DNA of 64,000 nucleotides from Hygrophila difformis. Taxonomy: Eukaryota > Streptophyta > Magnoliopsida > Lamiales > Acanthaceae. The position numbers were made by a program, and so were the translations under genes. Of this stretch, positions 22,501-33,025 are shown piece by piece. Below the pieces are notes generated by a model. That model was not told the DNA's origin. It searched no databases and saw nothing but the letters and a program-made list of their open reading frames with translations. Position 1 is the first letter of the stretch, and each line of letters starts with the position of its first letter. Where the stretch lies: positions 20,917,050-20,981,049 of the forward strand of contig JAOANR010000003.1 of the NCBI GenBank assembly GCA_030278955.1. The letters run 5' to 3'.

Positions 22501-22836
22501 ATGGCTAGTCAAGATATGATGAACTTGATGATCAAAATGATGAACGCTCACTTTGACTCTCAACAAACCATAGAACAAATGGAACATCGTATGGCTCAAT
22601 TGGAGGCAAATCTGCACCACATGGGCAACTTAAGAGAGGCGGATCACCACCGCATAAACCAACTCGAACGTCAAGTCCAAACCCTCACTACGCAAAACCT
22701 AATCATGAAGGAACACATCGATGCTCATGGACAAGACTTGAACACCATCTTTGACAATCTACTGCCGCCAAGTTCGGAGGAGGAAGACCCGGAGGAGGAT
22801 CCCGCTACCCCACCGGAGGACGTCTTGAGACGCTAG
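22501..22836 (+). CDS. extra ORF in the leader of the Tekay element, 111-aa coiled-coil protein
   Basis: An intact 111-codon frame begins with ATG 22501 and lies between the primer-binding site and gag, in a different frame from gag. The protein starts MASQDMMNLMIKMMNAHFD. It has an almost continuous helical, heptad-like region (residues about 15-85, rich in Q, L, E, H and M), and ends with a Pro/acidic tail (SSEEEDPEEDPATPPED). No catalytic motif, zinc finger or membrane segment is visible. It is uninterrupted although the neighbouring gag-pol has at least five stops. It could be a separate element protein, a split-off N-terminal part of gag, or translated from a separate or spliced RNA. I do not recognise a named family. 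Confidence 0.6.
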   Translation: MASQDMMNLMIKMMNAHFDSQQTIEQMEHRMAQLEANLHHMGNLREADHHRINQLERQVQTLTTQNLIMKEHIDAHGQDLNTIFDNLLPPSSEEEDPEEDPATPPEDVLRR

Positions 22837-23128
22837 GGATTATATTTATAGTAGATACTATTTTGCTAGGAAAATATTTCTACTTTTGTATACCTTCCCG
22901 CTTGTACTAAAATTTCTTTTAAGGAAATAAGATGCCCGATTTATTTATAATAAATCGAAAAAAAATTGAAATAAAATAAAATAAAATAAAATAAAACCCA
23001 GAAGCGTACGGCGCTTCTTAGTGCGATCGAGCACCACGTGCGAAATTACAAAACACATATACATTTATAAAAATCGTTAAGACTATATGTTAATTTCACA
23101 AGTCCTAATCCACCCTATTTGTAAGAGA
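22837..23128. other. leader between extra ORF and gag
   Basis: A/T-rich with an AAAATAA repeat near 22965-22996. No coding frame is seen. Confidence 0.5.
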
Positions 23129-26100
23129 ATGGCACCCAGATGAAGAGGAAGAACTCAACCCGCTCCCCAAACCACTACTGAAACACCTCCAAATGTCACG
23201 GAACCGGCTCAACCTGTAGAGGAACAACCCCAAGGTGCGCAGGACGCCCCCGCACCGAACAATGTGGGCGATCGTCTTCGGACGATAGAAGAGGTTTTGG
23301 TTGCGCTAGGAAACGCGCAAGTCAATCAAGGGCAAGCTGCGGCGGTACCTCTGCCTCAGACTCGCCCCAACTACTTGGCAATGGTGAATCCTTACCAGCC
23401 GCCCCACTACGCTGGTGAGGAGGATCTAGCTAAACTGGAGGAGTGGATCCGAACCTTCGACAAGCTGCTGGGAGCAGTCAAATGTCCGAAAGGAGAGAGA
23501 GTGCACGTCGCTTCGTACTACTTGGGAGGCGAAGCGGACGACTGGTGGCAGGCGACTCAAGCCAAGCTGACTGAAGATGACGAGCCCTACTCGTGGGCAG
23601 AAATGATGGAACTGCTCAGGGATCGATTCTATCCCTTGAGTACTAAATCAGCGATGTATGAGGAATTCCTGTCGCTGAAGCAAGGAGGCCATACTGTGCA
23701 GGAGTACTACACTCGTTTCAAGGAGCTAGTAAAGTTCGCACCAAGGCTAGTACCCACGGATGCAGAGAAAGCACATAAGTTTGAGATGGGACTGAACCTG
23801 TCTGTTCGCGAGGTGATCGCGGGGGTACACTACCCCGACCTGCAAGCTGTGTATGACCGCGCTGTGGCAGTAGTGCGTGTGCAACAACTGAAGAGAAGAG
23901 TGAGTGGGGAGTCCAGTAGGGGTCCCCAAGACAAGAGGAACCGGGACGCGAGAAGCGAGAACAACACGAGAAGGAACGAACAGCGGAGAGGGTCGAATAG
24001 GCCACAACAAACCAACAATGGGAGGAGGCTTAACCAAGAAGAACCGGTACCACCCTGCCCAAGATGTGGACGACCCCATCTGGCGAGGGGATGCCCTCAA
24101 CAGGGCGCCTGCTTCCGATGCGGTCGAATGGGTCACATTCGTCGGGATTGTCGGACGAGGATCGAAAATATAACAAGGAGGGAAGATTTGGTCATAGGGC
24201 CGGAACAGCCTCAGAACCAAAACGGGCGGAACGAAAATAACGAGGGGTATAGACCCCCTCAAAACCAATTTAGGCATCCGAATCAGAACCAGAATCAACG
24301 ACCTCCGCCACCGCAGAATCAAAACCAACAGCAAAATCAGCAGCCGAATGCGAATCAGCAGGGAAACCAAGGACGCCCTATGGGGAGGCTCAACGTGGTT
24401 AACCAAGCGGACGTGCCTGCACAAGGAGAAGTGATGGCAGGTACATTTCATGTTTTGAATACACCCCTTAGAGTTCTATTTGATTCTGGAGCTAGTTGCT
24501 CAATCATAGCATCAAGAATAGTGCCTGAGTTAGATCTACCTAAGTGTGAGAGAATTAGCTTAGGAATTCAATTGCCTTCTGAAGAAGTAGTATCTTGCTC
24601 TAAACGATATAACGGAATTCTTATAGTGATAAAGAACGTAGAATTCTTCGCGAACTTAGTAGAATTTAACTTAAGAGACTTTGACGTCATACTGGGGATA
24701 GATTGGTTATCCCAGTATAAGGCGGCGATCGAATGCCAAAAGCAAAAGATCACCTTGTCAAAAAGTAGGGGAAAGAGAGTTATCTTTTACTCTCAGCCCC
24801 CTAAGAAGAGTAACAAAATCGTTAGTCCACTCAAACTAAGTAACTTGATGCGTAAGGGGTATGAGCTATATGCGTGCTACGTGCACAACCTTGAGGCGGA
24901 AGAGAACAAGGTTGACAGCATACCAGTGGTAAGAGAATACCCGGATGTGTTTCCTGAAGACATCCCGGGAATGCCACCTGAGAGAGATCTTGAGTTCACT
25001 ATAGATCTCATCCCGGGCACAGAGCCTGTCTCAAAAGCTCCGTACCGGATGGCGCCATTGGAAATGAAGGAGTTAAAGGACCAACTCGAGGAGCTATTAG
25101 GAAAAGGGTACATAAGGCCAAGTACTTCCCCCTGGGGAGCACCGGTTTTATTAGTTAAGAAGAAAGACGGAGGATTACATCTTTGCATAGATTATCGAGG
25201 ATTGAACCAAGTGACTATCAAGAATAAATACCCTTTGCCGAGAATAGAGGATCTATTTGATCAACTAAAGGGAGCTTCAGTATTCTCGAAGATCGACTTA
25301 CGATCTGGGTATCACCAGTTGAGAATTGCCGAGAAAGACATTCCGAAGACGGCGTTTCGAACTCGATATGGCCACTAAGAGTTCACAGTGTTATCCTTTG
25401 GGTTAACAAATGCTCCAGCCATGTTCATGAACCTCATGAACAATGTATTTCGAGAGCTGTTAGATCAGTGTGTAGTGGTGTTCATTGATGACATCCTGAT
25501 CTACTCGAAAAGCGAGGAGGAGCACGCCCAGCACTTGCACCAAATGTTAGGGACCTTGCGGAAGAATCAGCTATACGGCAAATTGTCCAAATGCGACTTT
25601 TGGTTGAAGGAGGTAGCATTTCTAGGACACATAGTATCCGCTGATGGAGTTTCAGTGGATCCGGCGAAAGTTTCTGCCGTAACTGAATGGGCAACTCCAA
25701 AGAGCCAAACTGAGATAAGGAGTTTCCTTGGATTAGCCGGGTATTATAGACGGTTCGTGAAGGATTTCTCGAAAATCGCACGACCTTTGACCCAGCTACT
25801 GAAGAAGGGAGTATAATACGTGTGGACAGAGGCTTGTGAGACAGCGTTTCAAGAGTTGAAGAAACGACTCACAACCACACCCGTATTGACACTACCATCA
25901 GAGAATGGTGACTTCGAAGTTTATAGCGATGCTTCGAAGGAAGGTTTAGGTTGTGTCTTGATGCAAGACTCGAGAGTCGTAGCGTATGCATCACGCCAGC
26001 TAAAACCTCACGAGGAAAATTATCCGACACACGACCTGGAGTTGGCAGCAGTCGTTTTCGCTCTAAAGATATGGAGACATTATCTTTATGGGCGGAAGTG

Positions 26101-27847
26101 TCGAATGTTCACCGACCACAAGAGCTTGAAGTATATATTCACTCAGAAGGAGTTGAATTTGAGACAGCGAAGGTGGTTGGAACTTATTAAAGACTACGAT
26201 TTGGAGATATCCTACCACGAGGGGAAGGCGAATGTGGTAGCCGATGCCTTAAGCTGGAAAACCCAACACGTGACAAACTTGTTGGTAATTCCGCCGGCAT
26301 TGTAAATGGAGTTGGCAAGATTGGATTTGGAACTTGTGCATCCGGGCACAGTGAGTGACACAATCAATGCCATGATCGTAGAAACTCCAATATTGGACGA
26401 GATTAGGCTCGCCCAACCGGGTGACGCGAAGTTGGAAAAGATAAAGGAGTATATTGCCGAGGGAAAGGCAATAGGATTTGCTGTCCACGAGGATGGAAGC
26501 GTTCGCTTCAAAGGGAGATGGTGTGTGCCCCATAAATGTGTCGAGTTGAAGCGAATGTTGATGGAGGAAGGGCACAACACGCCATACTCAGTGTATCCCG
26601 GAGACGACAAGCTTCACAAAGATCTAAAGAATATATATTGGTGGCCGGGAATGAAAAAGGAAGTGGCAGACTTCGTGGCGAAATGCCTCACCTGCCAAAG
26701 GGTTAAGGCAGTGCGACATAAACCCTTAGGGTTGATGCAACCACTAGAGATTCCAAGTTGGAAGTGGGATAGCATCTCAATGAATTTTATCTCGGGATTA
26801 CCCCGATCACCTAAAGGCATGAATAAGATTTGGGTGATTGTGGATAGGCTAACGAAGACAGCCTTATTTATCCCAATGAAAGACACGTGGACTATGGACC
26901 AATTGGCCCGAGCCTACGTTGATAATGTGGTACGACGACATGGAGTACCACATGACATCATTTCCGACAGAGACAGTAGATTTGTCTCTCACTTTTGGAC
27001 GGAATTACAAAAAGCTCTCGGTACTCAAATCAAAATGAGCACCGCATTCCACCCGATGACGGATGGTCAAACCGAGAGAACAATCCAAACACTAGAAGAC
27101 ATGCTGAGAGCATGCTTGTTGGAATTTAAGGGAAATTGGGAATCTCATTTACCCTTAATCGAATTTTCTTATAATAATAGCTACCATGCTAGCATTGGCA
27201 TGGCACCATTCGAGGCGTTGTATGGACGAAGGTGCCAAAGCCCGTTGAGCTGGGAAGAAAACGATAAGTCGGTGGTAGTGGGACCACAGCTTATCGAAGA
27301 CATGGCTCAACAAATCAATGTGATTCAAGGAAAAATGAGAGCCGCTCAAGACCGTCAGAAGAGTTACGCTGACGTGAGACGACGAGACCTAGAATTTCAA
27401 GTGGGAGATAGGGTCATGCTAAAGATCTCACCCATGAAGGGGGTGATGCGCTTTGGCAAACGAGGAAAGTTGAGTCCTCGATACATAGGACCTTACGAAA
27501 TTCTAGAACGAGTCGAAAATTTGGCCTACCGACTGGCTTTACCGCCACAATTAGATCGAGTTCATAATGTCTTCCATGTCTCACAACTAAAGAAGTATGT
27601 GCCAGACCCGACACATGTACTTCAACCGGAAGTAATCGAACTCGATGAGGGCCTGACTTATGAAGAAGTCTCAGTGTGAATTCTAGACGTTAAGGAGCGA
27701 GTAACGAGGAACAAAACCGTCAAAATGATCAAGGTTCTTTGGTCAAACCACGAAAGTGAGACGGCAACTTGGGATGTAGAATCCGACATGAGAGAACGCT
27801 ATCCGACACTGTTCCAAACCGACACCGACACAGTTATGGGGACATAA
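23129..27847 (+). pseudogene. gag-pol of the Tekay element, broken by in-frame stops
   Basis: A single frame of about 1572 codons runs from ATG 23129 to TAA 27845-27847 with no frameshift but five in-frame stops: TGA 23141, TAA 25376, TAA 25814, TAA 26303 and TGA 27677. Gag has the Retrotrans_gag core ([13 protein letters not shown]) and a CCHC knuckle ([14 protein letters not shown]). The protease motif is DSGAS. RT has the FIDD box. RNase H has the YSDASKEG motif. Integrase has an HHCC region and SDRDSRF and DGQTER motifs, 35 residues apart. Its first catalytic Asp is replaced by Asn (SMNFISGLP, codon 26783-26785). A GPY/F module follows. The last about 55 codons after the TGA at 27677 form a chromodomain-like tail (VKVLWSN, ATWDVESDMRERYP). 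The copy is dead for autonomous movement. Confidence 0.92.
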
Positions 27848-28080
27848 CTGCAATCTTAAGGAGGAGAGGATGTCACACCATGTATTTTTCGTGCATTTTT
27901 GTAAACAAGCAAACAAATTTAAATTGTTTTGAACTACGTTATGGCTTGATCCCTTCACAGGGTACGTAGGCAGCTTAGAAGTTTTAATTCTAAGTTCAGT
28001 CACAAAATAATAAAACCATCAAAAAAAAAGACCTTAGCACGGGAGAAGCCGAAACACAACTTCGAGGACGAAGTTGATTC

Positions 28081-28095
28081 TTAAGGAGGGTAGAC
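28081..28095 (+). other. polypurine tract of the Tekay element
   Basis: TTAAGGAGGGTAGAC precedes the 3' LTR directly, after the CGAGGACGAAG motif usual at this place in chromoviruses. A similar TTAAGGAGGAGAGGA occurs at about 27857-27871. Confidence 0.8.
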
Positions 28096-30651
28096 TGTAA
28101 TACCCGAGAATTTTCCAACATAAAATAAATACAATAATTAAATAAATTCAGCAAATAAATAAATAAAGGTAAGGAAATGAGAAATGAAGTTTAACTTAAA
28201 AAGGAAATTAAAGGAATTTAATTAAATAAAAAGAATTAAATAAAGATAAATAAATTGTTACAGGTGTACCCGACGCCAAGGGGCTCGAAAACTCGAGTCC
28301 AAACATAAATTTAGATCCGAGGAAAATGACGATACGGAATAGGAACCCGAAGATGGTCCGGAAATCGGAATCCGAGAGCATAGAGGGATAGAAGTCCGAA
28401 AGAGAGGAGGAAAGGCACGACGGATCGCACGACCCTCCCGGACCAAAGTCCAGACGTGGGCCGCGCGGTGGCCGCGCGGTGAAAGGGCAAACGGCGCGCC
28501 ACGACCGCGCCACACGACAGATTCGCCGGTTGCGAGATTCACTCGCCCGAATCCGGAATTTTCGACTTCGGTTGAACACCTTTCGGCTCAAGACTCACCA
28601 AGGCCGACCTTGGACGTCCCTAGGTCATGTCTACCTATAAATAACCCCTCTTGAAAGCCCCAAACACTTTTTAAAACATCCATACTCTCTATACGTTCGA
28701 AAACCCTAATTCCGGAGTCGTCGGAGGCACGAAACCAAGGCGAGGACTGCCGTGGATGAATTCGGAAGATCTCTAACATCGTGGTAAGTTCCGATCCGAT
28801 CCTTATTCCATATACGATGCGAAAACGAATCCTAACCTTCTTCTTTCTCTTCTCTACACCCCGAATCGGATCTAAAACGAAGAACCCGACGAACGGAGAA
28901 GATAAACGGTGGACTGGAAGCCACGCCTCCGAAATCGAAATTCCCAGACGACTGGAAATCTGTAAGTTGACACTTACATGGTTTTGGGAGTAATTAAAAC
29001 ACTTAAATCTAAAAGCTTAATCAAGACTTTCGAAAATCTGTCAACATGTGATTTCTACCGGCGCAGCGATTTTGTACAATTTTTCCGAACCCTTAAAAGT
29101 CTTCAAACGGGAAAAATTAAAACATGAAAAACGTTCCTAAGGCTTAGATCTATCTCCTGTAAAATTTTTAGAATTTTTCGTGATGATTTTGTATATGAAA
29201 TCAACCCGAACCGAACTGCTAAGATTTGAATCTTGAATTTCTTGACAGAACTTAGGTATGAACTTGATGACGTTTTTGACTAGGGTTCTAGGCCGATTTA
29301 GATCTTTAGACGAACATGAAAGTTGTAGACAAATGTCTTAAGAAAGTCTCTGTAAAATTTCGTTAAGTTTGGAGTTGATTTGCTATGGTAGATCTTGAAA
29401 ATCTTGAACTGCTGTAAGATAAATTCGGACAGATTAATGTTTCTACGAAAATTGATGTTTTTGACCTGTTTCGGTATCTCGGATTGAAAAAGTTAAAACA
29501 TGAAAGTTGTTCATCTCGGTGTTTCCGAGTTACTGGTAAATGTTCAGAATTTTTGGACTTAAATTTGATTTTAAATTAATTTTAGAGTAAACAGCAGTTT
29601 ACCGGAGTCAAATCTTGAAATCTTGTTGAAACGATGGAATTAGCCTTTAGGGTTGAAACGAGTCGAAATCTCTTCTTAATAAATTTAGTGAAATCAATAT
29701 TTTTGAAATAAATCCCCTTACAAACTTGATAAATTAAAATTAGGGGTAAGTGCTCTGCAGGGTGCCCCCTAACTGCTTCACTTCGTGCCTTTATGGACGA
29801 TGGTGACCCCGCGCGAAAATTGAGATATGATATTGCCAAAACGGCATGAGATATATGGCCTACACTCTCGAGAATGTCCACATGGAATTCCCGAGGCTCC
29901 GGAGTGGTACTGGGTATGGCGGATACGGCTGCGACCGCCGGTTTCCGGCTAAACTTGTCGAGATCGCGATGCAATCGTGAAACACTTGAAATTACTAAAT
30001 CGGGGATGTAATGGGGAATTTAAATTAAATTGGATTATTTATCATTGTCGTTTAAATTGTTAAATGCTTTGTTAAATTAATTATGGCTTTCATTTTAAAT
30101 TGTGCTAAATGTATTATTGACTAGTGCCATGAAATATTATGTAAATTGGTTAGATAATTAAGTTGAATTGTTTATGGCTTATTATAATGTTTTATGTAAA
30201 TATTAAATTAATGGTTTTTAAACCCTACGGTCATGCATGTGTTAACTTACTCAGCAAGTTGTGCTGACCAAACCGTTTATTTTTCCTTTTCCCTTACAGA
30301 GTATGTGGAACAAACATGAGCACGTTCATGCATGGGGGAAATATATTTTGCGAAACTTTATTTTTAAATTCTTACATTAGATAATAAACGGGTCTGTTTA
30401 ACCCGTGTTTTGACCATGTCGGTCGTATTTACATTTCCGCTGCAATATTATACTTAAATATTATTTCCGCTGCATTATGATATTATTATTTTCGAATTTA
30501 TATTGTATGGGCTGTTTGCAAATGTTTTAAATATTTTAAATACGGAAATACCCAGCCTTGCATTTCTTTAGTAAGCCGGATAAACCGTGTCTTACTAGGG
30601 AGGTGTGGCGGTGACATCCTGACCTGGGTGACCAAAAATCGGGGTGTTACA
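28096..30651 (+). repeat. 3' LTR of the Tekay element
   Basis: Begins TGTAATACCCGAG and ends CGGGGTGTTACA, followed by the target duplication ATTCT. It is near-identical in layout to the 5' LTR, 5 bp shorter, with scattered substitutions. Confidence 0.95.
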
Positions 30652-30656
30652 ATTCT

Positions 30657-31560
30657 CATTCGCAGTTTGTTTTGCTATAAATATAAAGAAAAGTCAATGT
30701 CAATCATTAAAGAAGGTCGACTTCTATCTTCCAAAACCAATTTTTAGCAATAAATAGTTATATGTTGCGATATCTCGTGTCATTACTCATAGCAAGATGA
30801 GACTCAGAGTATTAATATTTAGTTAGATGGATTAGTTCAAGATACTACAAGAAACGTTTGCAGTGAAATTTTCAGCAAATTGTAAGGAAATTTTTATATC
30901 ATGCTTAATACTTATTTAAATTTATTTAATTTTAGATAAAATTTCAAATTAAATAAAATATGATTTTATTATTTATTTTTATTAATCTGCTAGATTTGTA
31001 CTTTGTACGAGACAAGCCGCAAGAAGGCGGTTTAATCTGATTTCTCAATTAGTTTTAAAAGTAATTAAATTATAATCATTATATATTATCTATTAGTTAG
31101 TTTCATATGATATAAATATATATATTATATAAGTATAAAATATATAATTATACTCGTCAAATCTCGACGGGTTACTTATTAGTTTTTTTAATGTAATTAT
31201 ATAAGAAAAATATTGTCGAGATAGATCTTGTTGGAATTTTTTTTTCTTTTTTTATAGTTTCAAAATATATATTTTATATATTTAAAGATATTAACAGTTA
31301 AATATAAATAGTATAAATTAGATTGTATATCCAAAAATTTTTAGACGAAGAGTGATTTTAAACTACAGTAGTATATACTTTATGAAAGAAAATACTGTTC
31401 CCTATTCCATTCCAATATTGTTCTGAAAGAAGTATTGTTCGGAAAGAAAATAAAATACTAGAAAAATATGGGCAGCAGTAGCAGAACGATCTAAGGAAGA
31501 AAGTGCCAAAACAAAATTCGGAAGAGACCAAATAGGGAAAATAATCGAGTGGTTACCCCT
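30657..31560. other. AT-rich sequence upstream of the kinase gene
   Basis: No gene or clear repeat is seen. The last 150 bp or so, with a rise in C and T content, probably contain the promoter of the downstream kinase gene. No convincing TATA box could be chosen. Confidence 0.4.
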
Positions 31561-31997
31561 CCATTGCCCATTGAGAGAGAGTTGGAGTTCACTTGATGGT
31601 TACGCCTCCACGACTGCGACTGTGACCGCCTTCTTTTTGCTACCCTCTCCAGTTTCCCCCTCTCTCTACCTCGGACGGCGGCTCCATATCCCCTTCCTGC
31701 TATGTAAGCCTTTTCTCCGTGATTTATTGTTCTGTTTATTTTTTCAATTCCTATTATTGTTGTTTGTTGTATGTTTTGACGTTTCATCGAGCCGACAGTT
31801 AAATTATTTTGGGAATTTTTGTTTCGCTTTTTGGGTTTTGCTGTTTTGGGAATGATTGTGAGCTTCGTGTTGTTGCTGATCATTTTTTTGTCTGCCCAGT
31901 TAGCCTAATATAGTTTGAATCTTAATTGAGTTGGAAAGGTGGAGGTTCTGAATTTCATGATGAGTGAATATTGTTCTGTTGAAGATTCGAACATAAT

Positions 31998-32137
31998 ATT
32001 CGTGTTGTCCCGCTTGGGGTTGTAATTTGTTCTTGGAATAAGAATTAGTTCTTGGGTGGACCGGAACATTCGTGTTGTCCCGCTTGGGGTTGTAATTTGT
32101 TCTTGGAATAAGAATTAGTTCTTGGGTGGACCGGAAC
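31998..32137 (+). repeat. perfect 70-bp tandem duplication
   Basis: The unit starting ATTCGTGTTGTCCCGCTTGG at 31998 is repeated at 32068 without a visible difference. It lies in the proposed 5' UTR intron of the kinase gene, just before a (TA)n run at about 32147-32210. Confidence 0.95.
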
Positions 32138-32145
32138 ATATATTC

Positions 32146-32146
<1 letters not shown>

Positions 32147-32191
<45 letters not shown>

Positions 32192-32212
32192 TTCATATAT
32201 ATATATATATGT
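32147..32212. repeat. (TA)n microsatellite
   Basis: About 30 TA units, interrupted once by CACTTC. Confidence 0.95.
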
Positions 32213-32235
32213 ATATGATGATAAAAGGAGTGTTC

Positions 32236-32770
32236 CAAGGTTGTTAAGATCGGGATCCTATATGGGATCGTTTTTCTCTTTGCAAGATCGGGATCGCAGG
32301 ATCGAATCGAGATCCTAAGATCTTATGAAATTGCAATAATAGATAAACTCAGTTATGCATACTGACAAGTAAAAGCATTATTTTGTGTATTTATGAATCT
32401 TGCAAGTTAATTAATACAATACAATACAAAAATATCACAATCAAACATAAAATATTTCCACATACATACATATTATGTTTTTTTACACATCATACATAAG
32501 GAATACAAGCTCTTAAATTTAAAATTAAAAGAAACAAGTTATTTTGATCCCAAATTATAAAATACTACAAAAATTTTATGCGTTTAAGAGGGTAAGATCG
32601 TAAGATCGTAGAAGCGTTTGAGGGAGTATGACTATAAGATCGTAACATTCTACTACCAGGATCGGGATCTTACGAATTTTAAGATCCTACAAGGATCGGG
32701 ATCGTTTTAGAGAGGTGTGATCGTAAAATCGTAAGATCCTAATATCAGGATCGGGATCTTAACAACTATG
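32236..32770. mobile_element. hAT-type MITE, GATC-rich family, copy 1 (535 bp)
   Basis: The 8-bp target duplication GAGTGTTC lies at 32228-32235 and 32771-32778. Terminal inverted repeats are CAAGGTTGTTAAGATC and its near-complement GATCTTAACAACTATG. Subterminal regions are packed with GATCGGGATC, GGATCG and TAAGATCG words in both orientations. There is no coding capacity. An 8-bp duplication and CA-starting ends point to the hAT superfamily. A second copy is at 41839-42296. This one lies in the proposed 5' UTR intron of the kinase gene. Confidence 0.85.
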
Positions 32771-33025
32771 GAGTGTTCTAACTGGTTTTTTATGGTGGGC
32801 TTACTGATATATTTCCGGCTCGTACTTGAGCTATTTGGCATCTAAGTATTGCTAAAGAAGTTAATTTTGATTCTTGTATTAAGGGGCTCCTTTTTTTTGT
32901 GTGTTGAGCAATGAACTAGTTACTTTTATAGTGTCAGATTATCTTTTATCACAAATCAGAGGTAAGTGTGTTGTTTGGTTTGATAATTTTTACTTTCTTT
33001 ATATCTTCATCTCCCAGTGAAGAAA

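Larger units (their letters stand above)
19467..30651 (+). mobile_element. complete Ty3/gypsy chromovirus, Tekay/Del clade, with 5-bp target duplication
   Basis: Two long LTRs (2561 and 2556 bp) flank a 6.1-kb interior. ATTCT occurs directly outside both ends (19462-19466 and 30652-30656), proving the boundaries. Interior order is primer-binding site, a leader with 23-bp tandem repeats, an extra coiled-coil ORF, gag with zinc knuckle, protease, RT, RNase H, integrase, a C-terminal chromodomain-like region, and polypurine tract. Long LTRs and a chromodomain after integrase fit the Tekay/Del clade of chromoviruses. Sampled stretches of the two LTRs differ at a few percent of sites, so the insertion is fairly young but not recent. 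Gag-pol carries several in-frame stops. Confidence 0.95.

Noticed and set aside
23747..24451. 234-codon minus-strand ORF over gag
   Set aside because: Antisense shadow of the gag/zinc-knuckle region, with a hydrophobic low-information product.
31900..32238. 112-codon minus-strand ORF over the tandem repeat
   Set aside because: Produced by the 70-bp duplication and TA repeat; low complexity.
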